Positions 31,277 through 40,200 of a stretch of DNA of 54,525 nt are shown one piece after another. The notes under the pieces were generated by a model that saw only the letters and a list, made by a program, of their open reading frames with translations, was not told where the DNA came from and did not search any database. The translations under genes were made by a program, and so were the position numbers. The number at the start of each line of letters is the position of its first letter. The first letter of the stretch is position 1. Source of the stretch: Streptomyces amritsarensis (lineage in GTDB: Bacteria; Actinomycetota; Actinomycetes; Streptomycetales; Streptomycetaceae); NCBI RefSeq assembly GCF_001953875.1, contig NZ_MQUR01000051.1:1-54525 (forward strand). Reading direction: 5' to 3'.

Positions 31277-33409
31277 TCAGTCCCTCGGGAGGCCGAGAAT
31301 CCGCTCGGCGACGACGTTGAGCTGGACCTGCGTGGTGCCCCCGGCGATGGTCAGGCAGCGGGACATGAGCATCCCGTGCACCGCCCGCTCCCCCGCCCCC
31401 TCCCGCACCGCGCCCGCCGGACCCAGCAGTTCGAGGGCGAGCTCGGCGGTCCGCTGCTGGTGCGGGGTCTGGACGAGTTTGCGTACGGAGGCGCCCGCGC
31501 CCGGCTCCAGCCCCGACACCTGCTGGAGCGTGGTGCGCAGCCCGATGCAGGCCAGGGCGTGCGCCTCGGCGGCCAGCGCCCCGATCCGGGCCCGGTGGGC
31601 GCCGTCGAGGTCGGCGGCCCGGGCGAGGAGGGCCTCCAGCCCGGTGTCGAAGGTCATCCGGTCGGCCATGTGCACCCGTTCGTTGCCGAGGGTGTTGCGG
31701 GCCACCTTCCAGCCGCCGTCGGCCGCGCCGACCAGGGTGTCCGCGGGGAGCTCGACGTCGTCGAGGTACACCTCGTTGAAGAGGGCCTCGCCGGTGATCT
31801 CCTTCAGCGGCCGGACGTCGATGCCGGGGGTGTTCTTCATGTCGACGACGAAGTAGCCGAGGCCCTTGTGCTTGGGCGCGTCCGGGTCGGTACGGGCCAG
31901 CAGGATCGCGAAGTCGGCGCTGTGCGCGGAACTCGTCCACACCTTCTGTCCGTTGACCAGCCAGGAGCCGTCCTCCCGCCGCTCGGCCCGGGTCCGTAGC
32001 GAGGCCAGGTCGGAGCCGGCGCCCGGCTCGGAGAAGAGCTGGCACCAGGTGATCTCCCCGCGCAGGGTGGGGAGTACGTAGGCGTCGCGCTGGGCCTGCG
32101 TCCCGTAGGCCAGCAGGGAGGGCACGATCCAGGTGGCGATGCCGAGGTCGGAGACCTCTACCCCGGCGGCCGCGAATTCCTGCTGGACGACGAGCTGCTC
32201 GACGGGCCCGGCGCCCAGCCCGTAGGGCGGCGGCAGGTGAGGCGCGGCGTAGCCGGTGGGGGCCAGGATCCTCCGGGCGGCGGCCGGGTCGAGCCCGCGC
32301 GCGTCCTCGATGGCGGCGCGCGCCTTCGCGCGGTGGACCTCGGCCTGCGCCGGCAGCTCCAGGCGCAGCTCGCGCCGTGCCCCGCCCGCCGCGTACCGCA
32401 CGGCCCGGACGCGGTGCCCGTCGCCGGGGCCGAGCAGCTGGCGGGCGACGATCGCCCGCCGCAGGTGGATGTGGGCGTCGTGCTCCCAGGTGAAGCCGAT
32501 TCCGCCGAGGATCTGGATGCAGTCCTTGGCGCAGGAGTACGCGGCGTCCAGGGCGGTCCCGGCGGCGAGGGCCGCCACGAGCGAGCGGACGCCGGCGGGC
32601 TCGTCCATGGCGTGAGCTGCGTCCCAGGCCAGCGCACGGGCCTGCTCCAGCCGTACGAGCATGTCGGCGCACAGGTGCTTGACACCCTGGAACTGCCCGA
32701 TGGGCCGGCCGAACTGCTCGCGCACCTTGGCGTACTCGGCGGCGGTGTGCAGGGCCTTGGCGGCGGTGCCGCAGGCGTCGGCGGCGAAGAGCGTGCAGGC
32801 GAGGTCGCGGACCAGGGCCGCGTCGAGCTCCAGCAGCCGCCCGGCGGGGACGGCCGCGCCGCGCGCCCGCACCTCGGCGGTGGGGCGGGTCGGGTCGGCG
32901 CTCTCGTGCGTACGGATGTCCAGCGCGGCCGCGTCCACGGCGAACCAGCGGGTCCCGTGCGCCGCTTCCGCGGCGAGCAGCACGAGGTCGGCCTCGCCCG
33001 CGCCGAGCACGGGCGGCGCGAGCCCGTCGAGCAGGTGCCCGCCGCCCTCGGTGGCCACGGCGGTCAGGGTCCCCGGCCCCAGCGCGACCGCCCCGACCCG
33101 GCCGGCGAGGGGCTCGGCCCCGGCCCGGTCCAGCAGTACGGAGGCCAGCGCGCTCGGCAGGTACGCGCCGGGCAGCATGGCCCGGGCCGCCTCCTCGACG
33201 ACGACGGCCAGGTCGAGCAGGGTCCCGCCCTCCAGGTGCGGCTCCAACAGCCCCGACTCCACGAGTGCGTCCCAGTAACCGGGCCGCACCCCGGTGCGCG
33301 GCGGGGAGTCGAGCAGCTTGCGCACCTCCTCCGGAGGCACGGCCCGCGCCGCCCAGCCGCGCACCGCCTCGGCCAACTCCCGCTGCTCCTGCGTGATTCC
33401 GATGCCCAT
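31277..33409 (-). CDS. Fused two-domain acyl-CoA dehydrogenase
   Basis: 710 residues holding two complete acyl-CoA dehydrogenase folds in one chain. The first (about 1-335) shows YAKVREQFGRPIGQFQGVKH and QILGGIGFTWEHDAHIHLRR near its end. The second (about 350-710) has WCQLFSEPGAGSDLASL, NGQKVWTSSAH and a final AGGTTQVQLNVVAERILGLPRD. In actinobacterial steroid catabolism such enzymes are often alpha2-beta2 complexes of two separate FadE proteins, so this may be their fused form. Start: ATG 33409; the KstR-like site at 33420-33435 lies 11 bases before it, where it should overlap the promoter or the transcript start. Confidence 0.93.
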   Translation of the reverse strand: MGIGITQEQRELAEAVRGWAARAVPPEEVRKLLDSPPRTGVRPGYWDALVESGLLEPHLEGGTLLDLAVVVEEAARAMLPGAYLPSALASVLLDRAGAEPLAGRVGAVALGPGTLTAVATEGGGHLLDGLAPPVLGAGEADLVLLAAEAAHGTRWFAVDAAALDIRTHESADPTRPTAEVRARGAAVPAGRLLELDAALVRDLACTLFAADACGTAAKALHTAAEYAKVREQFGRPIGQFQGVKHLCADMLVRLEQARALAWDAAHAMDEPAGVRSLVAALAAGTALDAAYSCAKDCIQILGGIGFTWEHDAHIHLRRAIVARQLLGPGDGHRVRAVRYAAGGARRELRLELPAQAEVHRAKARAAIEDARGLDPAAARRILAPTGYAAPHLPPPYGLGAGPVEQLVVQQEFAAAGVEVSDLGIATWIVPSLLAYGTQAQRDAYVLPTLRGEITWCQLFSEPGAGSDLASLRTRAERREDGSWLVNGQKVWTSSAHSADFAILLARTDPDAPKHKGLGYFVVDMKNTPGIDVRPLKEITGEALFNEVYLDDVELPADTLVGAADGGWKVARNTLGNERVHMADRMTFDTGLEALLARAADLDGAHRARIGALAAEAHALACIGLRTTLQQVSGLEPGAGASVRKLVQTPHQQRTAELALELLGPAGAVREGAGERAVHGMLMSRCLTIAGGTTQVQLNVVAERILGLPRD

Positions 33410-33419
33410 GCGCGGCAGA

Positions 33420-33435
33420 CTAGAACACGTTCCAA
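33420..33435. promoter_or_regulatory. KstR-type operator before the acyl-CoA dehydrogenase operon
   Basis: CTAGAACACGTTCCAA carries the core AACACGTT with flanking TAG and a nearly matching CCA, as in KstR sites (TAGAACNNGTTCTA). It begins 11 bases before the start codon of the dehydrogenase gene. Confidence 0.78.
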
Positions 33436-33502
33436 TCTGACGGAAGGTCAGATGGAGGTGTTCTTCACGGGCGACCCGGTCGGCGCGGGGCGGTGGCGTG
33501 GG

Positions 33503-35188
33503 TCAGCGCCGCGGGGCGGCCTTCAGCGCCGCGCGGGCGGCATCCTTCGCCTTGGACTCGCAGGCGGCCTTGGTGTACGGCTTCGCCCGCAGGCTCACCC
33601 GCACGGAGAGGTTGCCCTCCCTCACGCCGAGGACGCAGGTCCAGCCGCCGCCGGCCGACCCCCAGTAGGCCTCGGTGCCGAACCCGAGACGCGCCGCCGC
33701 GCGCTGACCGGCCGCCTCCGACTGGAACAGCCGCTTCTGCGCCGCCGCGTCGGCCTCCGCGTCACCGCCGAGGCTCAGACCCCATCGGACCAGGGTGGTC
33801 GGCGACGCGGCGGTGTCCCCGCCCCCGCCGCAGGTCGCCTGCGCGCCGTCGGCCGTCCCGGTCCGGCTGTCCGCCGTCGACGGCCGCAGGTCCAGCGGCA
33901 GCTTCCCGCGCGCCTCCTGGCAGCTGGGGACCGCCGTGTAGGCGAGGGGGGCGTTCATCCGCTCCCGTACGTACAGGGCGCCGCCGGTACCGGCCACGAG
34001 CAGCACCCCGGCCGCCACCAGCGCCGCGACCCGGCGCCGCCGGGCGCGCGGCGGACCGCCGCCCGCGGCGGTGTCCGGGCGCGCGGGGGGCGGCGGCACC
34101 TCGGCCACGGGATCCGGGGCGCCGTGCGGCGCCGGAGCCGCGAGCGGCTCGCCGCCGGCCGGGGGGACCGCCGAAGGCACGGACTCGGGCGCGGTGGCCG
34201 GAACGGGGTCCGGGCCCCCGGCGTGCACGTCTTCCGGCATCCGCGCCGATCCGCGGGCCTGGGCCGCCTCCGGGCTGCCGGCCGCCGCAACCCCGGCCAG
34301 CAGCCCGTCGATCCGCGCCCGCTGCTCGGCGAGCATCCCGTAAACGGCGGACGGCCACTGGCGACCCGCCGGGGCCACCGGACCGATGAGTTCGCGCAGC
34401 TCCGCCGGGGACGGCCTGGCCTCCGGGTCCTTGGCCAGGCAGCGCGCGACGAGGTCGCGCAGCCCCGCCGGCACCGCGCTGAGGTCCGGCTCGCCGTGCG
34501 CCACCTCGTACAGCGTCTTGAGCGTGGAGGACCCGGCGAAGGGGCTGCGGCCCGTCAGCGCCATGACCAGCACGGAACCGAGGGAGAAGACGTCGCTGGC
34601 GGGCGTGAGCGGCTTGCCCTCCGCCTGCTCGGGCGACATGTACGCGGGCGATCCGACGACGAACCCCGTACGCGTCAGCCCGGTATCGCCGTCCGGTTCG
34701 CCCTCCGTGGCCCGGGCGATGCCGAGGTCGATGACGCGGACGCCGTCCTCCGCGAGGAGCAAGTTGTCGGGCTTGAGGTCCCGGTGGACGAGCCCGGCCC
34801 GGTGGATCTCGGCCAGGGCGGACGTCAGGCCCGCGGCGAGCCGGCGTACGACGTCCTCGGGCAGCACCCCGACCGCCTTGACCACGGCGCCGAGGGAAGG
34901 CCCGGCGACGAAGACCGAGGCCAGCCAGGGTGTCGGGGCGTCCGGGTCGGCGTCGATCACGGCGGCCGTGTACGCGGCCGAGACCTTGCGGGAGGCGGTG
35001 ACCTCACGGCGGAAACGGGCCCGGAAGCCCGCGTCGTCCGCGAAGTGGGCGAGGACCTGCTTGACGGCGACGAGCCGCCCGTCCGGGCCGGCCGCCAGCA
35101 GCACCCGGCCCATCCCGCCCTGCCCGAGCACGCCGACGACCTCGAACGGCCCCACATGCGTCGGGCCCCCCGGCCCCACCTGCTCCAT
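33503..35188 (-). CDS. Membrane-anchored Ser/Thr protein kinase
   Basis: A 561-residue Hanks-type kinase. The catalytic domain (14-275) has GQGGMG, Lys43, HRDLKPDN with Asp137, DLG at 154-156 in place of DFG, and SPAYMSPEQ in the activation segment. A Pro/Ala-rich linker leads to one membrane helix at about 385-405, and an external domain of about 150 residues with two to three cysteines (SCQEARGKL, ATCGGGG, WTCVLG) that may sense a signal. No PASTA repeats are present, so it is not PknB. Start: ATG 35188. It is 35 bases downstream of the DUF397 gene. Confidence 0.93.
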   Translation of the reverse strand: MEQVGPGGPTHVGPFEVVGVLGQGGMGRVLLAAGPDGRLVAVKQVLAHFADDAGFRARFRREVTASRKVSAAYTAAVIDADPDAPTPWLASVFVAGPSLGAVVKAVGVLPEDVVRRLAAGLTSALAEIHRAGLVHRDLKPDNLLLAEDGVRVIDLGIARATEGEPDGDTGLTRTGFVVGSPAYMSPEQAEGKPLTPASDVFSLGSVLVMALTGRSPFAGSSTLKTLYEVAHGEPDLSAVPAGLRDLVARCLAKDPEARPSPAELRELIGPVAPAGRQWPSAVYGMLAEQRARIDGLLAGVAAAGSPEAAQARGSARMPEDVHAGGPDPVPATAPESVPSAVPPAGGEPLAAPAPHGAPDPVAEVPPPPARPDTAAGGGPPRARRRRVAALVAAGVLLVAGTGGALYVRERMNAPLAYTAVPSCQEARGKLPLDLRPSTADSRTGTADGAQATCGGGGDTAASPTTLVRWGLSLGGDAEADAAAQKRLFQSEAAGQRAAARLGFGTEAYWGSAGGGWTCVLGVREGNLSVRVSLRAKPYTKAACESKAKDAARAALKAAPRR

Positions 35189-35223
35189 GTCCCCCGCCCC
35201 CTACTCCCCAAGTCGGGAGCGGA

Positions 35224-35490
35224 TCATACAGAGACGGCCTTCACGAACGCGGCGAACGCGGCGGGGCGGACGGTGAAAACCGGCCCCTCGGGGACCTTGG
35301 AGTCCCGCACGGCGACGAGGCAGGGCTGCGCGGCCACCTCGACGCAATTACCGCCGGTGTCACCGCTGTACGAGGCTTTGCGCCACGCCAGGGCGCCGAG
35401 CGGGGCGCACTCGACACACTCCCCGCCGGTGTCGGAGCTGTACGAGGACTTACGCCACTTCGCGCCCGTCAGGTGCTGGTTGGTCTCCAT
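35224..35490 (-). CDS. Double DUF397 protein
   Basis: 88 residues made of two DUF397 units in tandem: WRKSSYSSDTGGECVECAPLG and, right after, WRKASYSGDTGGNCVEVA followed by the usual VAVRDSK...GPVFTV ending. The first unit lacks that ending. DUF397 proteins occur beside Scr1-type XRE regulators in streptomycetes (BldB/WhiJ-like pairs) and can antagonise them. Start: ATG 35490, inside the end of the XRE gene (41-base overlap), so the pair is tightly coupled. Confidence 0.88.
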   Translation of the reverse strand: METNQHLTGAKWRKSSYSSDTGGECVECAPLGALAWRKASYSGDTGGNCVEVAAQPCLVAVRDSKVPEGPVFTVRPAAFAAFVKAVSV

Positions 35491-36298
35491 AGCGCTCCTC
35501 CAATACGCGGGCGATCAGCGCCGCCGAGTCCTCCAGGGAGAGGGCGGCAGCCTGCAAATGATCGTATCGGAGCGAACCCTCCCTGAGAGCTTGCGGATTG
35601 GCCGTCATATGGCCCTGCACGAAGTCCTCGGTGTAGACGATGTCCGGGTCGCCGTCGAACCGCATGACGGTGAACGAGCCCGGCAGCCCGGCGTGGGCGC
35701 CCGCCTCGAACGGCAGGATCTGCACCCGCACCCACTCCCGCCCCCGCAGATCCAGCAAGTGAGCCAGCTGGTTCCGCATGACGTCCCTGCCGCCGATCTC
35801 CTGGTGCAGTACGGCCTCGCTCAGGACGACCCACATCAGTGGCGGGTTCTCGCGGTCGAGGATCCGCTGCCGCTCCATTCGGGCGGCGACCTTGGCGTCG
35901 AGGTCCCCCTCGCTCCGCACGCCCAGCACCGCCCGCGCGTACTCCTCCGTCTGGAGCAGCCCGTAGACCAACTGCGCCTGGAAGGTGGAGATGTAGGCCG
36001 CCCGCGCCTCCATCTCCGCATACGGCTGGAACCACGTCGGCAGCTGATGCCGCAGCACCAGCCCCACCAGTCGCGAGAACACCCCGCCCGTGCCGAGCGC
36101 CGCGTCCACCCGCTCCGAGAAGTCCCGCGTCGGGACCCTCCGCGTGGTCTCGACCTGGCCGATCAGCGAGCCTGTGCAGAAGACGATGCTGCCGAGCTGC
36201 GCCTGGTTGAGCCCCGCGTCCTCTCTGAGGCGGCGCAGTTCGGATCCGTAGTAGTCCAGCGGTGAGGCGCTGGGATCGAGATCACGCACGCCGACCAT
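35450..36298 (-). CDS. Scr1-family XRE transcriptional regulator (DUF5753)
   Basis: 282 residues. The helix-turn-helix (about 16-70) reads YYGSELRRLREDAGLNQAQLG...IGQVETTRRVP. The DUF5753 domain follows with FQAQLVYGLLQTEEYARAVL, RMERQRIL and VLSEAVLHQEIGG, and ends FVQGHMTANP and the C-terminal YDHLQAAALS. Proteins of this type act with DUF397 partners in development and antibiotic control. The start is the ATG at 36298; it is divergent from a second kinase gene. Confidence 0.92.
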   Translation of the reverse strand: MVGVRDLDPSASPLDYYGSELRRLREDAGLNQAQLGSIVFCTGSLIGQVETTRRVPTRDFSERVDAALGTGGVFSRLVGLVLRHQLPTWFQPYAEMEARAAYISTFQAQLVYGLLQTEEYARAVLGVRSEGDLDAKVAARMERQRILDRENPPLMWVVLSEAVLHQEIGGRDVMRNQLAHLLDLRGREWVRVQILPFEAGAHAGLPGSFTVMRFDGDPDIVYTEDFVQGHMTANPQALREGSLRYDHLQAAALSLEDSAALIARVLEERYGDQPAPDGREVA

Positions 36299-36409
36299 GG
36301 ACGGTCACCCCCAAGCCAGTTGCCGGTTCCGTGGCTGAGCGTAGCCATCCGCACACCTCCCGGTGACCCGATTCGGCGGACCGGGGCGGCCGTCGGCGAT
36401 AATGCGCCC

Positions 36410-38218
36410 GTGGGGGAACTGATCGAAAACCGGTACGCACTGGAGGAGTTGCTCGGCCGGGGCGGCTTCGGCGAGGTGTGGCAGGCCGAGGACGGACGGG
36501 TGGGGCGGCGGGTCGCCGTCAAGATCGGCTATCCGCAGACGCCCGAGGAGACCCGCCGCTTCGAGCGGGAGGCCAGCCTCGCCGGGAACCTCGCGCACCC
36601 CAACATCGCCACCGTCCACGATTTCGGCCGTGTCGAGCGCGCCGGGCGCGAGGCTGTCTTCCTGGTCATGGAGCTGCTGCGCGGCCGCAGCCTCGCCGAG
36701 GTTCTGGCGGAGGGCGTGCCGCCGCTCGCGGACGCCCTGGAGTGGGCCGGGCGGATCGCGGACGCGCTCGGGGCGGCCCACTGCGCCGGAATCGTGCACC
36801 GGGACGTGAAGCCCGCCAACGTGATGGTCACCGACAGCGGCGTGGTGAAGGTCCTCGACTTCGGTATCGCCAAGGCCGGCGGCGGGAGCGGGGGTGGTAC
36901 GGACCTGACCGGCACCGGGATGCTCATCGGCTCGTTCCCGTACATGGCCCCCGAGCGCTGGACCGGCGGGGCCGACGGTTCGCCGGTCGACGGCCGGGCC
37001 GACCTGTACGCCCTCGGCTGCGTGCTCATGGAACTGCTGACCGGCGCCCGTCCGTTCGCCGCCGTCGAGCTGCACGGGCTCCTCGCCCAGCACCTCACGG
37101 CCGAGCCGCCCGCGCCCAGTTCGCTGCGGGCGGGGATACCGGCCGCGCTGGACTGCCTCGTACGGGACCTGCTGGCGAAGGACCCCCGCGATCGGCCCGC
37201 TGACGCGGCGGAGGTCTCCCGCCGGCTCGCCGATGCGGCGCGCGCCGTCGCCGCCGAGGGGCCGGCGGTTGCCGTGTCGTACCCGCCGCCGCCCGCGTAC
37301 GCCCCCTCGGTGCACACCGCCGCCGACGGCGCGGTCCGCATGATGCTGGACCGGCGGCTGACGCAGCTGCTGGAGGACTCCCCCGCGGACGTCGTCGACC
37401 GGCTCTCCCTGCTGGTCGACGACCTGACCGAGGAACTGGGCGTTCAGGACCCCCTCACCGTCCGCGCCGCCTACCACCGGGCGGTGCGGGTCCGCCGGCA
37501 GTCCGCGACCGACCTGGAACGGATCCTGCCGCGCATGGTGCGGGTCCTGGGCCTGGAGCATCCGGACACCATCACCGCCCGCGCCACCTGCGTCGGCGAG
37601 GCCGCGGCCTTCGGGCCCGGCGACGGCCGCCGCCACGAGGAGGAGCTGCGTGAGCTCATCGCGCAGGCCGGGAGGGTGTTCGGCGAGCACGGACTCGTCA
37701 CTCTGACCGCCCGCTACCACCTGGCCTCGGCCATGCACCGGGGCTCCCGCGACCGCGACGGCCAGTGGGACGCCCGCACCCGGGAGCGGGCGGAGAGCGA
37801 ACGCGCCTGGCTGGGGCCGCTGCTGCCCGACCTGGAGTGGGCGCTGGACGCCGACAGTCCCGTCCTGCTCGACGTGCGGCGCCGGCTGGCGCACGACGCC
37901 TGGCTCGTCGGCGACTGCGCGGGCGCCGCGCAGCTGTACTGGCGCCTCTTCCCGGACCTGGCGGAGCTGGCCGAGTACGGCGATCCAGAGGTGGCCCACC
38001 GCGTCCTGCGCAGCATCGGCGAGGCGGGCGATCCCGTGAGCGCGCTGGCCCACATGGACCTGCTGCTGCACCGGCTCCCGTTCCTGAGCGGCACCCAGCG
38101 GCTGGCCCAGGAGGTCTCCGCCACCCGGTCGGAATTCCGGCGGGCCGTACGGGCGCGGCGGCGCGCGGACGGCTCCGGCGGGCCGGGCGGCGGGCTGTCC
38201 CGGCTGTTCGGTCGCTGA
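36410..38218 (+). CDS. Soluble Ser/Thr protein kinase with helical C-terminal region
   Basis: 602 residues. Kinase domain (1-265): GRGGFG, Lys38, HRDVKPAN, DFGIA and SFPYMAPERW. There is no membrane helix. The C-terminal 280 residues are helical (VRRQSATDLERILPRMVRVLGLEHPDTITARA), resembling TPR-type signalling repeats of streptomycete kinases. Start: I prefer the GTG at 36410 since the kinase fold begins directly after it and GATAAT at 36397-36402 could be a -10 for a leaderless message; an ATG at 36320 would add 30 unconserved residues. Confidence 0.88.
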   Translation: MGELIENRYALEELLGRGGFGEVWQAEDGRVGRRVAVKIGYPQTPEETRRFEREASLAGNLAHPNIATVHDFGRVERAGREAVFLVMELLRGRSLAEVLAEGVPPLADALEWAGRIADALGAAHCAGIVHRDVKPANVMVTDSGVVKVLDFGIAKAGGGSGGGTDLTGTGMLIGSFPYMAPERWTGGADGSPVDGRADLYALGCVLMELLTGARPFAAVELHGLLAQHLTAEPPAPSSLRAGIPAALDCLVRDLLAKDPRDRPADAAEVSRRLADAARAVAAEGPAVAVSYPPPPAYAPSVHTAADGAVRMMLDRRLTQLLEDSPADVVDRLSLLVDDLTEELGVQDPLTVRAAYHRAVRVRRQSATDLERILPRMVRVLGLEHPDTITARATCVGEAAAFGPGDGRRHEEELRELIAQAGRVFGEHGLVTLTARYHLASAMHRGSRDRDGQWDARTRERAESERAWLGPLLPDLEWALDADSPVLLDVRRRLAHDAWLVGDCAGAAQLYWRLFPDLAELAEYGDPEVAHRVLRSIGEAGDPVSALAHMDLLLHRLPFLSGTQRLAQEVSATRSEFRRAVRARRRADGSGGPGGGLSRLFGR

Positions 38219-38309
38219 TCCGCGCGCACCTGCGCAGCCCCCGGCATGGACCCCTACCCGGCGGTAGGGCAGCATGGGCCGCCACACGCAGCTCAGCAGG
38301 AGGAACGAC

Positions 38310-38951
38310 ATGGCCAGCCCCAAGCCGGAGACCCTCGCCGCCTTCGAGACGGCCAAGGGGTTCATGCCCGTACGGGAGGGCCTCGCGCTGTACGAGGCCG
38401 CCGCCGCGGCCGGGGCGCTCGGGCTGCCGCTGCTGGAGGTCGGCACGTACTGCGGGCGCTCGACGATCCTGCTCGCCGACGCCGCCCGTGAGGCCGGCGT
38501 GGCCGCGATCACCGTGGACCACCACCGGGGCAGCGAGGAGCAGCAGCCGGGCTGGGAGTACCACGACCCGACGGTCGTGGACCCGGAGATCGGGCTGATG
38601 GACACCCTGCCGACCTTCCGCCGGACCCTGCACAGGGCCGGGCTGGAGGAGCACGTGATCGCGATCGTGGGCCGGTCCCCGCAGGTCGCGGCGGCGTGGG
38701 GCGGCAAGCTGGGTTTCGTCTTCATCGACGGCGGCCACACCGACGAGCACGCCACCGGCGACTACGAGGGCTGGGCCCCGCACGTCGCGGAGGGCGGCAC
38801 GCTCGTCATCCACGACGTGTTCCCGGACCCGGCGGACGGCGGCCAGGCCCCGTACCGGATCTACCTGCGCGCCCTCGCCTCGGGAGCCTTCGAGGAGGTC
38901 TCCGTCACCGACTCGCTGCGCGTGCTGCGCCGCACCGGCCCGGGCATCTGA
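38310..38951 (+). CDS. Class I SAM-dependent methyltransferase (MT_24 type)
   Basis: 213 residues. The SAM-binding loop is LLEVGTYCGRSTILLADAA (motif I at about 47-53), followed by ITVDHHRGSEEQQPGWEYHD, with a second acidic FIDGGHTDEHATGDYEGW stretch that also fits the CmcI-like O-methyltransferase group. Start: ATG 38310 with CAGGAGGAA seven bases before it. The substrate is unknown. The gene stands alone between the kinase gene and a divergent-free amidase gene. Confidence 0.9.
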   Translation: MASPKPETLAAFETAKGFMPVREGLALYEAAAAAGALGLPLLEVGTYCGRSTILLADAAREAGVAAITVDHHRGSEEQQPGWEYHDPTVVDPEIGLMDTLPTFRRTLHRAGLEEHVIAIVGRSPQVAAAWGGKLGFVFIDGGHTDEHATGDYEGWAPHVAEGGTLVIHDVFPDPADGGQAPYRIYLRALASGAFEEVSVTDSLRVLRRTGPGI

Positions 38952-39040
38952 CACCGCACCCGCCGTTCATATAAGCGCACCACGCCCCCGGATGGCGCAG
39001 TCCCGGCCGGGCCGCCGGGGAGCGGTCTAGCATCGCGGAC

Positions 39041-40045
39041 GTGCGCTACGACGACAGCTCCCCGCCCCCCGAGTCCGGTTCCTCGGCCGATCCGGACCGG
39101 CACTGGTTCACCCGACGCTCCACGCTCGTGGTCGGGATCGCGGCACTCGCCCCGGCCTGCCTGGCGGGCTGGGTCCTGACCCAGACCCTGTCCGGGACCG
39201 GCTCGGACGCGAGCCGGTCCGGCCCGGCGCCGCAGCCCGCCTCGCACGCGTCCCTGTCGCCGGGCCAGCGGGACGCGAAACCGGGCTCCACCCCGAGCAC
39301 GAGCCCGAGCACGAGCCCGACCGGCAGCCCGAGCACGACCGCGGCCCCCGTACCGGCGCCCGTCAAGGGACCGCTCACCGGCAAAACGGTGGTGGTCGAC
39401 CCCGGACACAACACCGGCAACTTCAAGCACACCGACGAGATCGACCAGCAGGTCGACATCGGCACCAACCGCAAGGAGTGCGACACCACCGGCACGACCA
39501 CCAACTCCGGCTACATGGAGGCGGAGTTCACGATGGACGTGTCGAAGCGCCTGCGGACCGCGCTGGAGGCCCAGGGTGCGAAGGTGGTCCTCACCCACGA
39601 GACGGGCGCCCGCGCCTGGGGGCCGTGCATCACCGAGCGCGCCCGGATCGGCAACGAGGCGAACGCCGACGCGGTCGTGTCCGTCCACGCCGACGGCGTC
39701 TCGGCCGGCAACCGCGGCTTCCACATCATCCTCCCGGCGAAGGTCAAGAGCGGGGCCGCCGACACCGCGAACATCGTCGGACCCTCGCGCGAGCTGGGCG
39801 AACGCATCGCCGGGAACTTCGCCCGCACCACCGGCTCGGCGCCCGCCAACTACCTCGGCGGCGGAACCGGCTTGGTGGTCCGCGACGATCTGGGCGGGCT
39901 GAACCTGTCAACTCGGCCCAAGGTGTTCATCGAATGCGGCAACATGCGTGACGCCAAGGACGCGGCGCAGCTGACGAGTCCGCAGTGGCGGCAGAAGGCG
40001 GCCCAGGGCATCGCCGACGGCATCGTCGGCTTCCTCGGCGGGTAG
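39041..40045 (+). CDS. N-acetylmuramoyl-L-alanine amidase (Amidase_3)
   Basis: A 334-residue zinc amidase that removes stem peptides from peptidoglycan. It has an Arg-containing N-terminus and one hydrophobic helix (TLVVGIAALAPACLAGWVL), then a Ser/Pro/Thr linker with STSPSTSPT repeats. In the catalytic domain, VVVDPGHNTGN gives the first zinc histidine, YMEAEFTMDVS the glutamate and VVSVHADG the second histidine. The last Glu is in FIECGNMRD. Start: GTG 39041; no ribosome-binding site is visible, and TAGCAT at 39028-39033 suggests a leaderless transcript. Confidence 0.93.
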   Translation: MRYDDSSPPPESGSSADPDRHWFTRRSTLVVGIAALAPACLAGWVLTQTLSGTGSDASRSGPAPQPASHASLSPGQRDAKPGSTPSTSPSTSPTGSPSTTAAPVPAPVKGPLTGKTVVVDPGHNTGNFKHTDEIDQQVDIGTNRKECDTTGTTTNSGYMEAEFTMDVSKRLRTALEAQGAKVVLTHETGARAWGPCITERARIGNEANADAVVSVHADGVSAGNRGFHIILPAKVKSGAADTANIVGPSRELGERIAGNFARTTGSAPANYLGGGTGLVVRDDLGGLNLSTRPKVFIECGNMRDAKDAAQLTSPQWRQKAAQGIADGIVGFLGG

Positions 40046-40200
40046 TCCTCCTCGGGCGTCCCGCCGGGAGGCCCGCCGCCCCGATCCTCTCGGTTGCGGG
40101 ATACATCCGTACCATGGTGCCGCCCGCCCTGCTGCAGGCTCGATCTGCGCTGCGACCGCGGCACCACGAGACGACCGAGACCGAGAAGGACACCTAAGAC

